A stretch of DNA of 64,000 nucleotides, from positions 31,137,734 through 31,201,733 of the forward strand of contig OX393562.1 in NCBI GenBank assembly GCA_947652115.1, in the 5' to 3' direction. The notes beneath the pieces were generated by a model. The model did no database searches, was not told the origin of the DNA, and was given only the letters and a program-made list of their open reading frames with translations. The DNA comes from Blastomussa wellsi. Taxonomy: Eukaryota; Cnidaria; Anthozoa; Scleractinia; Plerogyridae. The position numbers were made by a program, and so were the translations under genes. Every line of letters begins with the position of its first letter. Position 1 is the stretch's first letter. This document shows, in pieces, positions 12,036-23,261 of this stretch.

Positions 12036-12037
12036 AA
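11351..12037 (-). pseudogene. C-terminal part of a Penelope ORF with GIY-YIG endonuclease
   Basis: A 228-codon open frame. It reads FTLTFHP...KSIILKNFKLL, a Cys-rich CAC..CKTCPF block, then Y-C-I-T-C-T-L-C-K-K-L-Y-L-G-E-I followed by RRRLGDRFREH. The last part is the GIY-YIG nuclease core of Penelope elements (Tyr...LYLGE, then Arg). Reverse transcriptase is absent here because the copy is 5'-truncated. Compared with the plus copy it keeps a ~30-bp segment (FKRDKNID) that the other has lost. Confidence 0.8.
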
Positions 12038-12167
12038 ATTCTACATTATTGCTCTGAACTGTCCAAAACCTGCCAAGCTATTTTAGTACAATCTATTCGC
12101 GCCAAAATTCAGGAGTTAAACTCCAAACTTTTTAACCATTTACACCAAATTAAGGCATTTCTGTAAA

Positions 12168-12792
12168 GCCAGTGACTCGCGGAAGCTAGAACGTGTGCAG
12201 GAAAGAGGCTTAAGAGCTGTATTTTGTGATAAAAATTCGTCTTATGATCAGCTCCTTATTAAAGCCAGGCTAACGTCATTAATGAACAAGAGGTTACAAG
12301 ATATCTCGTGCCTGATGTACAAAGTGAAAAATAATTTATGCCCTAAATACATCAGTGACCTCTTTAAACTAAACAATTGCGTGCATAATTTAAGAGTTAA
12401 GGAATTTTGCGTACCGAGATTTGAGACAGTGACTTTTGGCAAACATTCACTTAAATACCTTGGCCCCACACTCTGGAGCAAAATACGAGCAGACATTAGG
12501 AGCTTGCCATCGCTGGACTCGTTTAAAAGAGCCATCAAGAAAGTTGACTTGAAAGAGCTACTAACCAATACTTGCATAAACTGCACATTATGCAGCTCCT
12601 GAATTTTATACTTTTTATATTTTTTTATACTTTTTATTTAATTGTACATATGTTATTATGAATAATTCTAAAGTACAGATTGTAATTAATTAGGTAGTTA
12701 GAACTTTAGCTAGGTGTCCCCAATTAGTGGTTGTAACTGCTATCTTTATTGACACTGAAATAAAGTTGTTATTATTATTATTATTATTATTG
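12168..12792 (+). mobile_element. LINE 3' end nested in the Penelope ORF, 7-bp target duplication
   Basis: Codes FCKASDSRKLERVQERGLRAV... (open frame 12195-12602), the C-terminal block of a CR1/L2/Jockey-type LINE. A 3' UTR follows with tgtccccaattagt, aaataaagtt and a terminal (ATT)n run at about 12770-12792. Caaatta occurs on both sides (in ccaaattaag near 12150 and ctcaaattac at about 12800). Removing one copy plus the insert restores the Penelope frame as HLHQ-ITCDSS, which confirms the insertion. Confidence 0.8.
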
Positions 12793-14068
12793 TCCTCAAA
12801 TTACTTGTGACTCATCACTTGAAAACCTTAACACCGTGGTTACTTTTCCAGAAAATCTTCTGCTCTCCGACTCGGAGAAATCCGTCCTCAGTAAGGGCTT
12901 AAATTTTGTTCCTATATCCAAAAAACCGGACGAAATCTCAGTTAAGCAAGATGTTGAAAAATTCCTTCGCGCGTTCAGGTGAAAGCCTTTTTCCATGACA
13001 AAGAGGATGATTCTAACACCTCGGACAAAGATACTTTCGGGACGCTTCAGACTCGAAAATCGAAGTGGACTCCCCCAGAGGGCCAGTTTGCCTCTTTAGA
13101 TTTTTCGTTCAAAAATGCCGTCACGACATCAATAAACTTAATTTCAATCGTAACACCAAATTTCCCAACCTTTCTTCGGAAGAGAGGGCGGCGCTAAAAA
13201 ACCTTAGTAAGCGCAAAGACATAATTATCAAAGCGGCCGACAAAGGCGGCGCTTTAGTTGTTTGGCGGGCCGACCTCTACCAAAAAGAAGCTTTGCAGCA
13301 ACTTTCTGACACCTCTTTTTATGCTAAAGTCGATAAAGATCTCACCTACACTAACCAACAAATTGTCAAGAGCACTATTAACGACCTCATAGTCAAACAA
13401 GAATTGCCGGCTACTGCTACCAATCTCATCATTACCATTCCCAGAACCTTGTGTATTTACTTTTTACCCAAAATTCACAAACCTAACAACCCAGGTCGAC
13501 CTATCGTCTCTGCCTGTAGTTGCCCTACCGAACTCATTTCCAGCTATTTAGACAAAATTATTTATTTATAACAACTTCATTTGTAATAATAAATACAAAA
13601 AGGCTGCCATCAGGGAGGAACTGAATCCTCATGTAAGATGACCCCCTAAAATGGCACCAATTGTCAGATCTTTACCGTCATACGTTAAAGACAGTCAACA
13701 CGCACTTAAAATTTTTCGCGATTTCAATTTCCTGGGCAAAGACAAACTTATTTTCACTATGGATATTGCATCTCTTTACACCGTCATCCCAAATGGCGAA
13801 GGTCTTCTAGCCCTCAAACATTTTTTTTGATTTACGCACTGTTAAGGAACCAAGCTCGGAAACACTACTCCGCCTGGCTGAGTTAGAGTTAACACTCAAC
13901 TGTTTTTCATTCGCGAACAATTATTACAAACAAATCAATGGCGTGGCCATGGGTACCAAAATGGGACCCAGCTACGCCAACCTTTTCGTAGGCTATATTG
14001 AATAACAATTTTTCAATCAATACAACGGCCCAAAACCTGAACTCTATCGTCGCTACATTGACGACTGT

Positions 14069-14436
14069 AGGGAGCTTAAGCAATGACGACGGCGACGGCT
14101 AGGACGACGCCTGCTCAAAAATGAATTTATACTTGACGCACGAATCTCGCAATTGTCTTGATGTATTCGGTGCATCTATGGCTTTCAAACGCAGTTCTTG
14201 TAGAAAATAAAAGGACGGAGCTTATTTTCAAACAGAAAAACGAAAATTAAGCCGTCGAGGTTCACGTTCTCCAAAGTACTCAGAATTTGGTCATTTCACG
14301 TTGTTGCTTTGCAGAGGACGGCAGAGAAATGTACAAAAAATTATAACGCACGTGCAGAGCTATTGTACTGCTCATTAAATCTTTTGTTTTGCGACGTTCT
14401 CGTTGACGTTGCCGTCGTGGTTTGCTTAAGCTCCCT
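14069..14436. mobile_element. 368-bp MITE inserted in the Penelope RT, 3-bp target duplication
   Basis: Begins AGGGAGCTTAAGCAA and ends with its inverse TTGCTTAAGCTCCCT. TGT is present on both sides. Removing it joins gacgac-tgt-atcggc, restoring D-D-C-I-G after the RT RYIDD box. The same family, also 368 bp, occurs at 34491 and 34862 in the opposite orientation. Confidence 0.9.
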
Positions 14437-14659
14437 TGTATCGGCGCTACCTCTTCTACCAGAGGGGATCTCGATCAATTTATAACCGCTGTTAATTCGT
14501 TTCATCCTGCCCTTAAATATACCTGGGAAATTTCCGATACTTCCTTAGCATTCCTGGATATCAAAGTTTCTATCGAAGGCAACGGTTTATGCACCAGTCT
14601 GCACTACAAACCCACAGATTCTCATAGCTATTTGTTGTATTCTTCTTCACATCCATCAC

Positions 14660-15466
14660 ATGTCAAGAACTTCCATTCCTTATTCTCAGTTTCTTAGACT
14701 TCGCCGTCTTTGTAGTGACAACTCTGATTTTTCCTTAAAATCAGAGGAATTGTGCAATTTCTTCGACAAACGCGGCTATCCTGCTTCTGTTGTTCAAGCG
14801 GGCCATCATCGCGTCCAACAAATTGATCGACAGTCAGCACTACAAACGTCACAGAGAGAAAACAACGATAGAATGCCATTCACCCTCACATTTCACCCTC
14901 CCAACCACGCGGTTAAATCCATCATTCTCAAAAACTTTAAATTACTTAAAAATGATCCCGACAGTGGTAGAATCTTTTCGCAACCTCCATTAATTTACTT
15001 TTTAGTCAGAAGTGCATTCCAAACAAGTCATCAACCCGGAACTTTTAAATGCGCTCGCGCACGATGCAAATTGAAAACATGCCCTTTCATTCACAACGTT
15101 GGCAAAATATCGGGACCCAAGCGATCTATCAAGATCACTGATCACTTCACCTGTACCTCAGCCAATGCCATCTACTGCATAACTTGCACTCTTTGCAAAA
15201 AGTTATACCTCGGCGAAATAAGGAGACGACTTGGCGACCGATTCCGAGAACACCTTCGGAACGTAGAGAAAGACGACAAAAATGCATCGAAACCGGTCGC
15301 GAGACACTTCAATCTCGCTAATCATTCTAAGCAACATATGGCAGTCTGCGGCCTTTCCCTTCACCAAGGAAACACGGAAAGCCGCAAAACTCTAGAACAA
15401 AAATTTATTTTCCAAATCGGCACTCTTAATCCTCACGGTATCAACGAACGCTTTTCATTCAACTAA
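14660..15466 (+). pseudogene. Penelope C-terminal domain with GIY-YIG endonuclease
   Basis: The open frame of 268 codons is the intact tail of the plus-strand Penelope ORF. It runs SQFLRLRRLCSDNSDF, KRGYPASVV, QQIDRQSALQTSQRENN, the Cys-rich linker, and the GIY-YIG core YCITCTLCKKLYLGE with RRRLGDRFREH. The Met at its start is incidental; the true frame enters from the RT (14422-14697 in another frame), so a frameshift separates RT and nuclease. It is a mobile-element remnant, not a host gene. Confidence 0.85.
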
Positions 15467-15556
15467 TTTATTCCGTTGTTTTCACGTTACCAGGCACCAG
15501 CCAATAGCGAACCTCCATCTTTCTATATAAAAAAAACACACAATCCACAATTCCTT

Positions 15557-15604
15557 GATTCGCTCCGATGAAGGGCTAACGCTCGAAACGTAAGCTCTTG
15601 AATC
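15557..15604 (+). ncRNA. Hammerhead-ribozyme-like motif of a Penelope end
   Basis: A 48-nt counterpart of 11213-11260. Stem I is GATTC..GCT pairing with AGC..GAATC, the core is CCGATGA, stem II is GGGC-TAAC-GCTC, then GAAA and the cleavage-site-like GTA. Helix III would be at most one base pair, so a dimer would probably be needed. U4 is C. Confidence 0.55.
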
Positions 15605-15666
15605 TCTTTACGGTGGCCAATTCACATTATCAACCCAGTTGACAAAACAAAATTATATTGTTATAC

Positions 15667-15701
<35 letters not shown>

Positions 15702-15720
15702 TTTACCCCCTCTAAGAACG

Positions 15721-16253
15721 AAAACGTCAGTTTAAAGATCTCATTGACCTCCTTCATAAAATATTAGCTAACATTGGTCTTCATTGATTATTTAAATTTC
15801 GAAACGGCGGTGTTCGAATAATAATTCTGCTAATGAGCACGCAGAAAAGACAATAGGTGAAATGGCTGTAGTCAAACGAATGAAAATTCAAATCGCCTGT
15901 TATATAAAGTCAGCACCTTAGTGTTAATCGGTATCCTACTGTATAGGCTTGCTTTTTGTGGTTTTGTGGAGATTTGTTTATAGCTACAAACAGCTTTTGA
16001 TGATTTGCAACGCCAAGGCGGCAATATATCAAAATTCAACAATATGCAAACTTGACTTGTGTGAAGGGAATACATCGCAACAATGCAAGAGGAAAGCCTC
16101 TTTAAAGGAGCAGTGTCACGGCATTTGAAGTCATTTTCCATTTACTTTCAAATTGAAGGAAATCTAAAAGTAAGAGTTTTCTAATGCCGAAAAACACCAA
16201 CGGGATAATAAAATGCTGAAATTATACGAGGATTGTTTCGAATGACAACGATA
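15721..16253. other. Intergenic with a MITE end
   Basis: No gene. Near 16100-16125, tttaaaggagcagtgtcacgg matches the terminal sequence of the TTAA-flanked MITE family at 28911 and 30164. A partner end was not placed with confidence. Confidence 0.4.
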
Positions 16254-16837
16254 TAGAGCGTTTTCACGTGACGTCATAAAATTCTGAAATCCAAAACCAA
16301 AGCGCCACCAAACGTTTTACACTCATCAGGCATAAGAGGTGCTAAATTTATATTTCTGTACAGCTTTTCAGCTCAACAGCGTCCTTCGTTTGGAAACCAG
16401 GGCAATTTGAATTTCAGAGTTAGGGCGCTGCGTGACATGCAGTTAAGATCATGTATGTCGAAAAACACATACTTTTCTCGCGAGATTTAGCCATTTGAGA
16501 AGTTTAAGTATTAGGAAAAGTGTTTATATGAACATTTGTTTGTTCAAAACAGGCAACCAGTTGCCTAGATAACCAAAGTAAGCTCTAGATGTTTACACTG
16601 TTTCCGGCCGCCATGTTGGTGTTCCACTGAGGTACACCAATATGGCGGCTCCATACTGGGTTCTGTAAATTTGTACGAAACATTTCCGCGAATATCTGAA
16701 GTTTGGAATAACTCACACGCCTTAAACTTGGAGAAGTGCCTTCTTTATTTATATTCTATATTATCGTAGTTTCTTGACTCTATTCAGTGAATGGTTTTCG
16801 ATTTATTTTTTTTGGGCACGTGAGTGAAAACGCTCTA
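16254..16837. mobile_element. 584-bp MITE, TA target duplication
   Basis: The terminal inverted repeats are TAGAGCGTTTTCACGTGA at the left and the near-inverse tgagtgaaaacgctcta at the right, flanked by TA on both sides. Non-coding. Inside, at about 16607-16650, are two facing GCCGCCAT/ATGGCGGC blocks. Confidence 0.8.
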
Positions 16838-17282
16838 TAGACCGATTACAAACGACAAACTAGAAAAAACTTGCCAGTTTTTTCAAGATGAGTTTCCGTG
16901 ACGTAGCTCCTTTAAGTGAGCTCCGAATGATCGCCGATATGCGGCAAAAATTTAAAAACCCTTAACGATTGGGCGACTACAACGCCGCGATTAGTTAATT
17001 CGGAATATTCAATTAATTGAAAGTCTTGCATTGTAAAACTCATTTTCCAAAACATGAACATTTTCACTTATTACTTACCGCCTCATTATTCTGTGTCCTC
17101 TACTTCTTCACGATGAAAAGTAAGCTAAAATAAAGCACCTTCTAACCGCCTTTGCAAGATATCTGTTTACAAACATTGCTTTTGTTATTTAATTTGCGAA
17201 GAAATTATCAATATTCTTTTGGTGGTTTCACCACAGGCTTCCCAAGCTCAAAATTCGACTCTGCATTCGTGGTGTATGGGAC

Positions 17283-17376
17283 AGGGCTAACGCTCGAAAC
17301 GTCAGCAATTGAATCTCTTTACGGTGGCCAATCGACATTATCAACCCAGTTGATAAAACCAAATTATATTATATAG
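17283..17376 (+). mobile_element. Solo Penelope 3' end
   Basis: Agggctaacgctcgaaacg followed by the shared gaatctctttacggtggcc, cattatcaacccagttg and aaattatatt. It is the same terminal sequence as 15575-15660. The 5' half of the hammerhead core is missing, so it is a truncated remnant. Confidence 0.8.
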
Positions 17377-18570
17377 AGAATTGTATGGGAAAGTCTGGAA
17401 AGTCACCGATCGTAAAAAAAAATTGTGTAAATAACTATCTAATCGGAAATAAAGTTTTCCTACCTCAAATGTGTCGCGTACTTGTCTCTTGTGTCGATTT
17501 TGAAGTCATTCTGACGCCGTTTAGTGAAGTTATTCGAAATCGTTATCTCCCCCCAAAATGCAACAGAAGTAATATAAAAATCCGCAGATTAAAAACTATG
17601 CCCGCAAGAAAACACGTAACCAGGAACACGTCAGTAACGGACTTAGTTGTTTCCTTTTTCTGAGTATTTACTATCTAATTGCATATTCCTGTATTTTATT
17701 TATTTTATCTATTTACAACTAAAGTTCCATGGGGAGCTAACACTAAAACTTACCCGTTAAATTAGCTCCGAAATATAATTATGGTGTGTGCATGTAGAAA
17801 ATATGTTTAAAGAAATTGCATTGGACTTTGAAATGAGCTAAAGAAATTATTGCTATGGTTATTGTTGAAGTCACAACTTATCAATTATTATTATTATTAT
17901 AAATCGAGGAGGAAGGTATACAACATATATATACAAGCTTAGCTAACTACCCAGTTAAAAGAGTCAGTCAACAGAGCTTAACGAACGTTATGCATGCACT
18001 AGTATTGAAAATTAAATATTCAGAGATTTAAGAAACAACAACAACAAAAGCTTTATTACCAAATTAAAAAGTCAAACTGAATTTACAATATAATGTATTA
18101 ATACAAAAAAGGTAATATAACATTTACTCAGAATAACTAAAAAGCTAATCGAGTTGAGTAAAACAATGGCCACGTCGTGTAATTGGCAAAAGCAATGAGG
18201 ATTTAGTGTGTAGGACTACCATACCAGATAAATACTCGTATCCTCTTGTTAAGTTTGGTATTAGTTAGTTTTTGAGCCTTAACGCAGCAACTCGATTCAA
18301 ACCCAGCTGTCAAATTATTTTTTACTAATCGCCGTACGAGGAGGTCGCGCCGTCACACAAGCTGTTATTGCACGGTCATGAACAAGAACAAAGAGGAACC
18401 GTATATTGAGTATTCAAGCCAGATGTATTAATCACCGAGTGTGTGAATTTACTTTGCGTCATTGTCAACCGAAAGAAGGCAGGAATTCGTACGTGTAACT
18501 GAAGAAAGTTCACTGAATTTTCGACCAAACAGTCAATTAGCGCTGACTATTTGATCGAAGTACATTTAAC
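17377..18570. other. Intergenic upstream of the first LU gene
   Basis: No gene seen. There is a short (TTA)n run near 17887-17901 and AT-rich DNA. The promoter of the gene starting at 18571 should lie at the right edge, but no clear TATA box was identified. Confidence 0.4.
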
Positions 18571-20819
18571 ATGGAGTCAAGGCAGATTCTTTTAGCTGTT
18601 TTGATTCTGGTTTACTGCGCAACACTCGGTAAGTATCGAGTAAACAATAAATGATCTTAATAGTTCTAGTAATGTTCATCGGCACGTAATCAGTACTAAA
18701 ATGCTGAAAAGAAAACTTCTTCAGTGATAAACTATTTCATTTTTAAAGTTTTAAATAAATCGTACGCTGACACTTTTGCAGGTTAACCAGGCTCGGTGCT
18801 AACATGAAGAAACTAGACATTGTAGTTCTCAGGGCAAAAATGAAGTACAAAGAACGGCAAAATTTGAATACAAACTATTCACAACAAATTAAAATCGTTT
18901 CCCATCAAGATTTAGGGACCGTTGAGGTGAACTGAATTGGGAAGCTTTAAGGTAAATTTGATGACAAAACCATTCAAACTACGCGTTTTAAGAATAAAAA
19001 CTGGAGTAAAAGGCCATGCAACGTAAGTTAGTTGAATTAATAATAAATTGGTTCTGCTTTGTGGTGTTCCGAGATTTCCAGTTGCGCACAGTCATAATTT
19101 TGGTAGAAACTCTACAAGCGGTTCAGTTATTAACTTACAATATGATTTGTATATTTAGTCCTTTTCATTATAAAGTACGTTTCATAGGTTAAAAGTCGCT
19201 CGGGTATTCTCATCAGACTGTAAGTTAGCTACGAGAAAAGGCGTGCGTATGATATAAATAATTTCACGGTGTTAAAAATTAAAAATACGTGAAAACGTCC
19301 CTTCAATGAGTTAAATTCCATTTCAATTTTGCTGCTTCTTGTATTTCCGTAGCATAACTATGACTTTATCGATGCATGTGCCAGACCAATGTATTATTGT
19401 CCAGTGAAAAGAGCAAGAAAACGTATGAGGATAAAACTTAAAAAAGCCCTACATTCTAGAAACACTGACTGGATTCATGGTGAAGCGAGAGCCATTTTTT
19501 AATTTTAATTTTTTTAATAAGGCTTTCTAAATATTATATTGCTGGCGACTGATCATTCATTGATAAAGACTTAAACAGCTTCAGCTGATTCCAGGCTCAG
19601 CTTATCATAGCAGTTGCCTAGCTAGGTAGTATTGGAACTGACATGGCGTGACTGCATGTACAACAGTGCGTGAGTAAGCGATGGTAATGTTTGCGCGTTC
19701 GAGTGCCAGTCAGGAGAGCGGAGAGTGAGTGAATGAGACCATTCCATTGTCCAAGTGCGGTTAGTAACTTCTCTACCCATCCATTCATTTACAGGACTTT
19801 CTTTGAAGTGTTATCAGTGCTCCGGCAGTGTTGGAAACTGTAACAATGTAACAGCTGACAATCAAACCTGCCTGGCCGGGCAGGACAAATGCAGCAAAGT
19901 CGTGACGACGAAGGACGGCAAGCAAACTGTGATTCTTGGATGTGCAAATGATAACGATTGTGACGCCGGCACAGAATCATGTAAAGACGCTGAGAAAAAC
20001 AATGTCAGGACAACCTGTGAAGCCCAATGCTGCTCGACTGATAATTGCAATACACCGCCGGCAAAAGGTAAATTAAACCTGAATTAAGATGGCTTACAAC
20101 ACTGACACCATTTTCAACCACCTATTCGTTGATGGGTCGCTAATACCACCCTTGATTGGAACATGCTACATTATCAAACAAATGCCCAATCCTTTACAAG
20201 CTAGCGAAGTCGCATGCGGCCTTTTTATCGTGATAGGTTACCTTAGTAACAGTATATCCTGTAGATTCATGGGTTAATAATAACTAAAAAAACCCATCTC
20301 GTTGATGCCACTTTAAATAGTTGGGTAAAGATTAGCCTGCTAAAATACAGCTTTTTTGTAGTGTTACAAATATTCTCCGGAGAGGGTTCAGAGTTACATT
20401 TTCGCAAAAATGTAAGTTGCCTCTGAATAGAGGGGAAGTGATCCATGTAATTAACAAGGGATCTTTCAAAATTGTTTACAGTGACAAACCTGAAGTGCTA
20501 TGAGTGTCAGAGTGCTGTGTCCATGGAACATTGCATTCAGAATAGCAAAGCCGTAACTTGCGACAGTAGCGAAGACAGATGTGCCAAGTTCACATCAGAG
20601 CTGGTGATGGAAGACCAGAAACTCATGGTGTACAGGAAAGGATGCCGAGTAGCAGATTCCTGCAAAAAGGACAAGGACCTTTTTATGCAGGAGTGTAAGA
20701 GTGATGACACATGTGAAAATCTGTGCTGTGATACCGAACTATGTAATGCGGGCTCGTTTTCTGCTGTCAGCGTCACCTTAATGCTTGTAAGCGCACTCAT
20801 GGCTGGCGTTTCAATGTAA
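18571..20819 (+). CDS. Secreted, probably GPI-anchored protein with two LU (Ly6/uPAR) domains
   Basis: Three coding exons: 18571-18628 (donor gtaagt), 19795-20067 (acceptor ttcatttacag, donor gtaaat) and 20482-20819 (acceptor gtttacag, stop TAA), joined in phase 1 to give 222 aa. Exon 1 encodes a signal peptide (MESRQILLAVLILVYC). Exon 2 is one three-finger domain opening LKCYQC and closing QCCSTDNCN. Exon 3 is a second domain opening LKCYEC and closing LCCDTELCN. A hydrophobic tail (SVTLMLVSALMAG) follows as expected for GPI attachment after the CNAG region. LU proteins act at the cell surface as receptors, complement-type inhibitors, or modulators of adhesion and channels; which applies here cannot be told. 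One domain per exon bounded by phase 1 introns is typical of the family. The paralogue at 23262-27332 has the same layout. Confidence 0.88.
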
Positions 20820-20999
20820 AGAGATGTCGTTCTTTGTACTTATTTCTGTTTTAACAACAGAAGAAGGCGGAAACACTTTCTTTTACTTATTTGTAGCAAT
20901 GTTTTGTAGTTAGGATGTGGACTAAAAATATTAAGGTGCCTCACCTGGTTTTTTTGAAGTCTAGACTCTGTTTTGTATTACCTGGAATATGACGTATTC

Positions 21000-21107
21000 G
21001 CTACTTGCACAAATCTCATAATACACCTCTTTTACCCACCAAAAATTTGCATAATCATTGTTTGCAATTTCTCCTGGGACATGAAGATTGTGCAAGTAGA
21101 GAGTAGC
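21000..21107. mobile_element. Short MITE copy, ctacttgcaca family
   Basis: Begins ctacttgcacaaatctcata and ends tgtgcaagtagag. It matches 21972-22147 but is internally shortened. Confidence 0.65.
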
Positions 21108-21971
21108 TTGAATGGAATTGTGAACAGGATGAATGCGTCTCCGTTTTTACCAAAGAAGCTACGTTACAAATGAAAGCCTGATTCAAATTTATTATTTTTT
21201 TAATTTGTTATTGAGAAAAGCATGTTTTGCCAGGCCTTGATTGTGATACTCGGATTAACATTTACAAGACAGAAAAGTAGACGAATAACTATTTTTTCAA
21301 ATGTCACTCTTTATTTGAAATGTCTGTGAAGCAAACCGGTAGGTATTTCTTCTGCACATAGAGTGATTTTCAATCACGTAACGTAAAACCAAAATCAAAG
21401 TAACCACTCTGGCCAATCAGAAAGGACACAGAAAATCCAGTGGACCAATCAGATCTCGAAATACATGTAGCTGGCGCAAAGCGCGGGAAAAAAGTGCGAG
21501 CGGGTTTAGTTTTACTTCTGATTAGTAAAGAAAGTGATGCGAGATTTTTAAGCTAATCACCTGGTGTAGTAATGTAATGATAAATGTAATGATTAAAACT
21601 GCTTTTAATTGCTCATCATCCGTATGGTCTTGCAATTGTGTATATCATTAGATATCCGCTTCTGTGATAAATAAACGCACTGTTGTTGAAACAATTTTTC
21701 CTCAGTTTGCCTATGTTCCACTTTCGTTCCATCCTCGCAGATCCTCTGGCATAATACCAGGGACAAGCGAATGGGGGTGAAAAATTCCAAATCATTCTCT
21801 TTTGCCACACCCGGCTAATTGATGTAACCCCGTATTTACGAGCGTGAAACCTTGCTATCTAAAAAGTTACTTTATCACGCTGCAACGCTTTTAGTTGGCA
21901 AAATAAAACAGGGTCAACTTGCTTATTCCTTAAAGCGATAGTGCACACGAATTTTAATTAACTTTCTACAA

Positions 21972-22147
21972 TTCTCTACTTGCACAATACCATAATACGC
22001 CGCTTCTACCCCCAAAAAAATTTGCATAGGCATTGTTTTAGATTTCCCTTGGGACCTCTTCATGTCCCAGGAGAAATTGTAAGCAATGATTATGCCAAAT
22101 ATTGGGGGGTAAAAGAGGTGTATTATGGGATTTGTGCAAGTAGAGAA
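21972..22147. mobile_element. 176-bp palindromic MITE
   Basis: Arms ttctctacttgcaca and tgtgcaagtagagaa. Pairing continues inward through cataatacgcc/ggtgtattatg, so the transcript would fold into one long hairpin. Confidence 0.75.
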
Positions 22148-23261
22148 TTTAAAGAGAAACCAGGCTGGTAGCGAACTGTCCGTTGGTGTCCATCTACTTA
22201 ACTTCAAATATTTAAACTTTAAAACTTTAAAACTGGACTACATGATTTCCATTTCTCTGAATTTAACAGGAACTACGTATTCTCAAATATACCCATAAAC
22301 CTCCCAAAAAATTTCCAACTGAAACACCTCAGAACATAGCTTTGTGTATACTTTGAGCATAGAGTTTTTATATTCTTGAAGGTTTTGAAACGTGAACGAG
22401 ATATTTTCAATAAACCCGTGCTAGAAGGTATTCAGGTGTATTCCAGCCTTGAGTTTAAGGAGACATGGGCTGTGTGTTTCCACACTGTTTTTATGGTAAT
22501 ACTTTCAAACTATAGTTATATTTTAATTTAAGGCAGTTGTCTTGGTGTTAAAATGTAATTAGAACTGATCCTTGTATACTGATTCACTTGGACTTGGTTA
22601 TTTGTAAAATTCAAGTTGATAAAGGTAGTGAATTTCAAAAGCTTGAGTTTACAACTCTTCCTTTGCACTTCGGTTCCATACTGTTGCTACAACGGAGAAC
22701 GAGGGTGTCTAGGCAACGGGAGAGAGAGAGGGAGGCCTTTCATAATTTCATATTCTGGTGAGGGGGATCTGGAGCGCATTTTATGGCGGGGGAGTTTAAC
22801 CACGAAAATTGGATGGAATAGTAAAAGTAAGATCGCGTCCTGGCTTGTTCACATGATGACGTTGAAGGCAAATATTTGATTAATTTCAACTCACTCCACC
22901 TTCCGTGAGTAGATCCTTGATAATGCAGTAATTTTACAACGGATACGGACCGTGTGCTCAGTGAGATATGATATTCGACTTCATGTTCTTTTACGGCTTC
23001 TAAAATACTGAAGGAATGACCCGAGGGCTCACTGCATGCGTATTAAGTGATAGTTACAGAATATGCGTGAGTAATTGTTATGACAGCGGGACGCAATCCG
23101 TTAGGAACAAACGGGAACATACCAGGTATTCGGCTAAGCGAGACGGAACACAATATACGGTTGTAAACCAAAGTGGGCTGTAGTGAAGTTTTACGACCTT
23201 CACAGAATTACCATCTAACATTATCGGGGGCTTAGGCTGCAGAACGTTTTCCTGACTAAAC

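Larger units (their letters stand above)
12036..15720 (+). mobile_element. Degenerate Penelope-like retroelement carrying nested insertions
   Basis: The coding region can be followed in pieces. N-terminal coiled region: 12045-12167. After the nested LINE, LLLSDSEKSVLSKGLNFVP: 12793-12975. AADKGGALVVW and then LPKIHKPNNPGRPIVSA: 13200-13560. RT motif A MDIASLYTVIP: near 13760. Motif B NGVAMGTKMGPSYANLF: near 13940. Motif C RYIDD: near 14055. GIY-YIG tail: to 15466. Frameshifts occur near 12972, 13120, 13570 and 13830, and a stop follows VGYIE near 14004, so the copy is dead. After the hammerhead-bearing 3' end (to about 15660), the next ~60 bp match the start sequence seen inverted at 39600-39660, as expected for tandem pLTR units. 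Confidence 0.85.
20820..23261. other. Intergenic between the two LU genes
   Basis: No further LU exon found. It holds two copies of a short inverted-repeat MITE (21000-21107 and 21972-22147), a purine-rich gggagagagagagggagg stretch near 22720, and otherwise unremarkable AT-rich DNA. Confidence 0.5.

Noticed and set aside
12248..12586. 112-codon minus-strand frame opposite the LINE
   Set aside because: Antisense shadow of the LINE C-terminal coding block.
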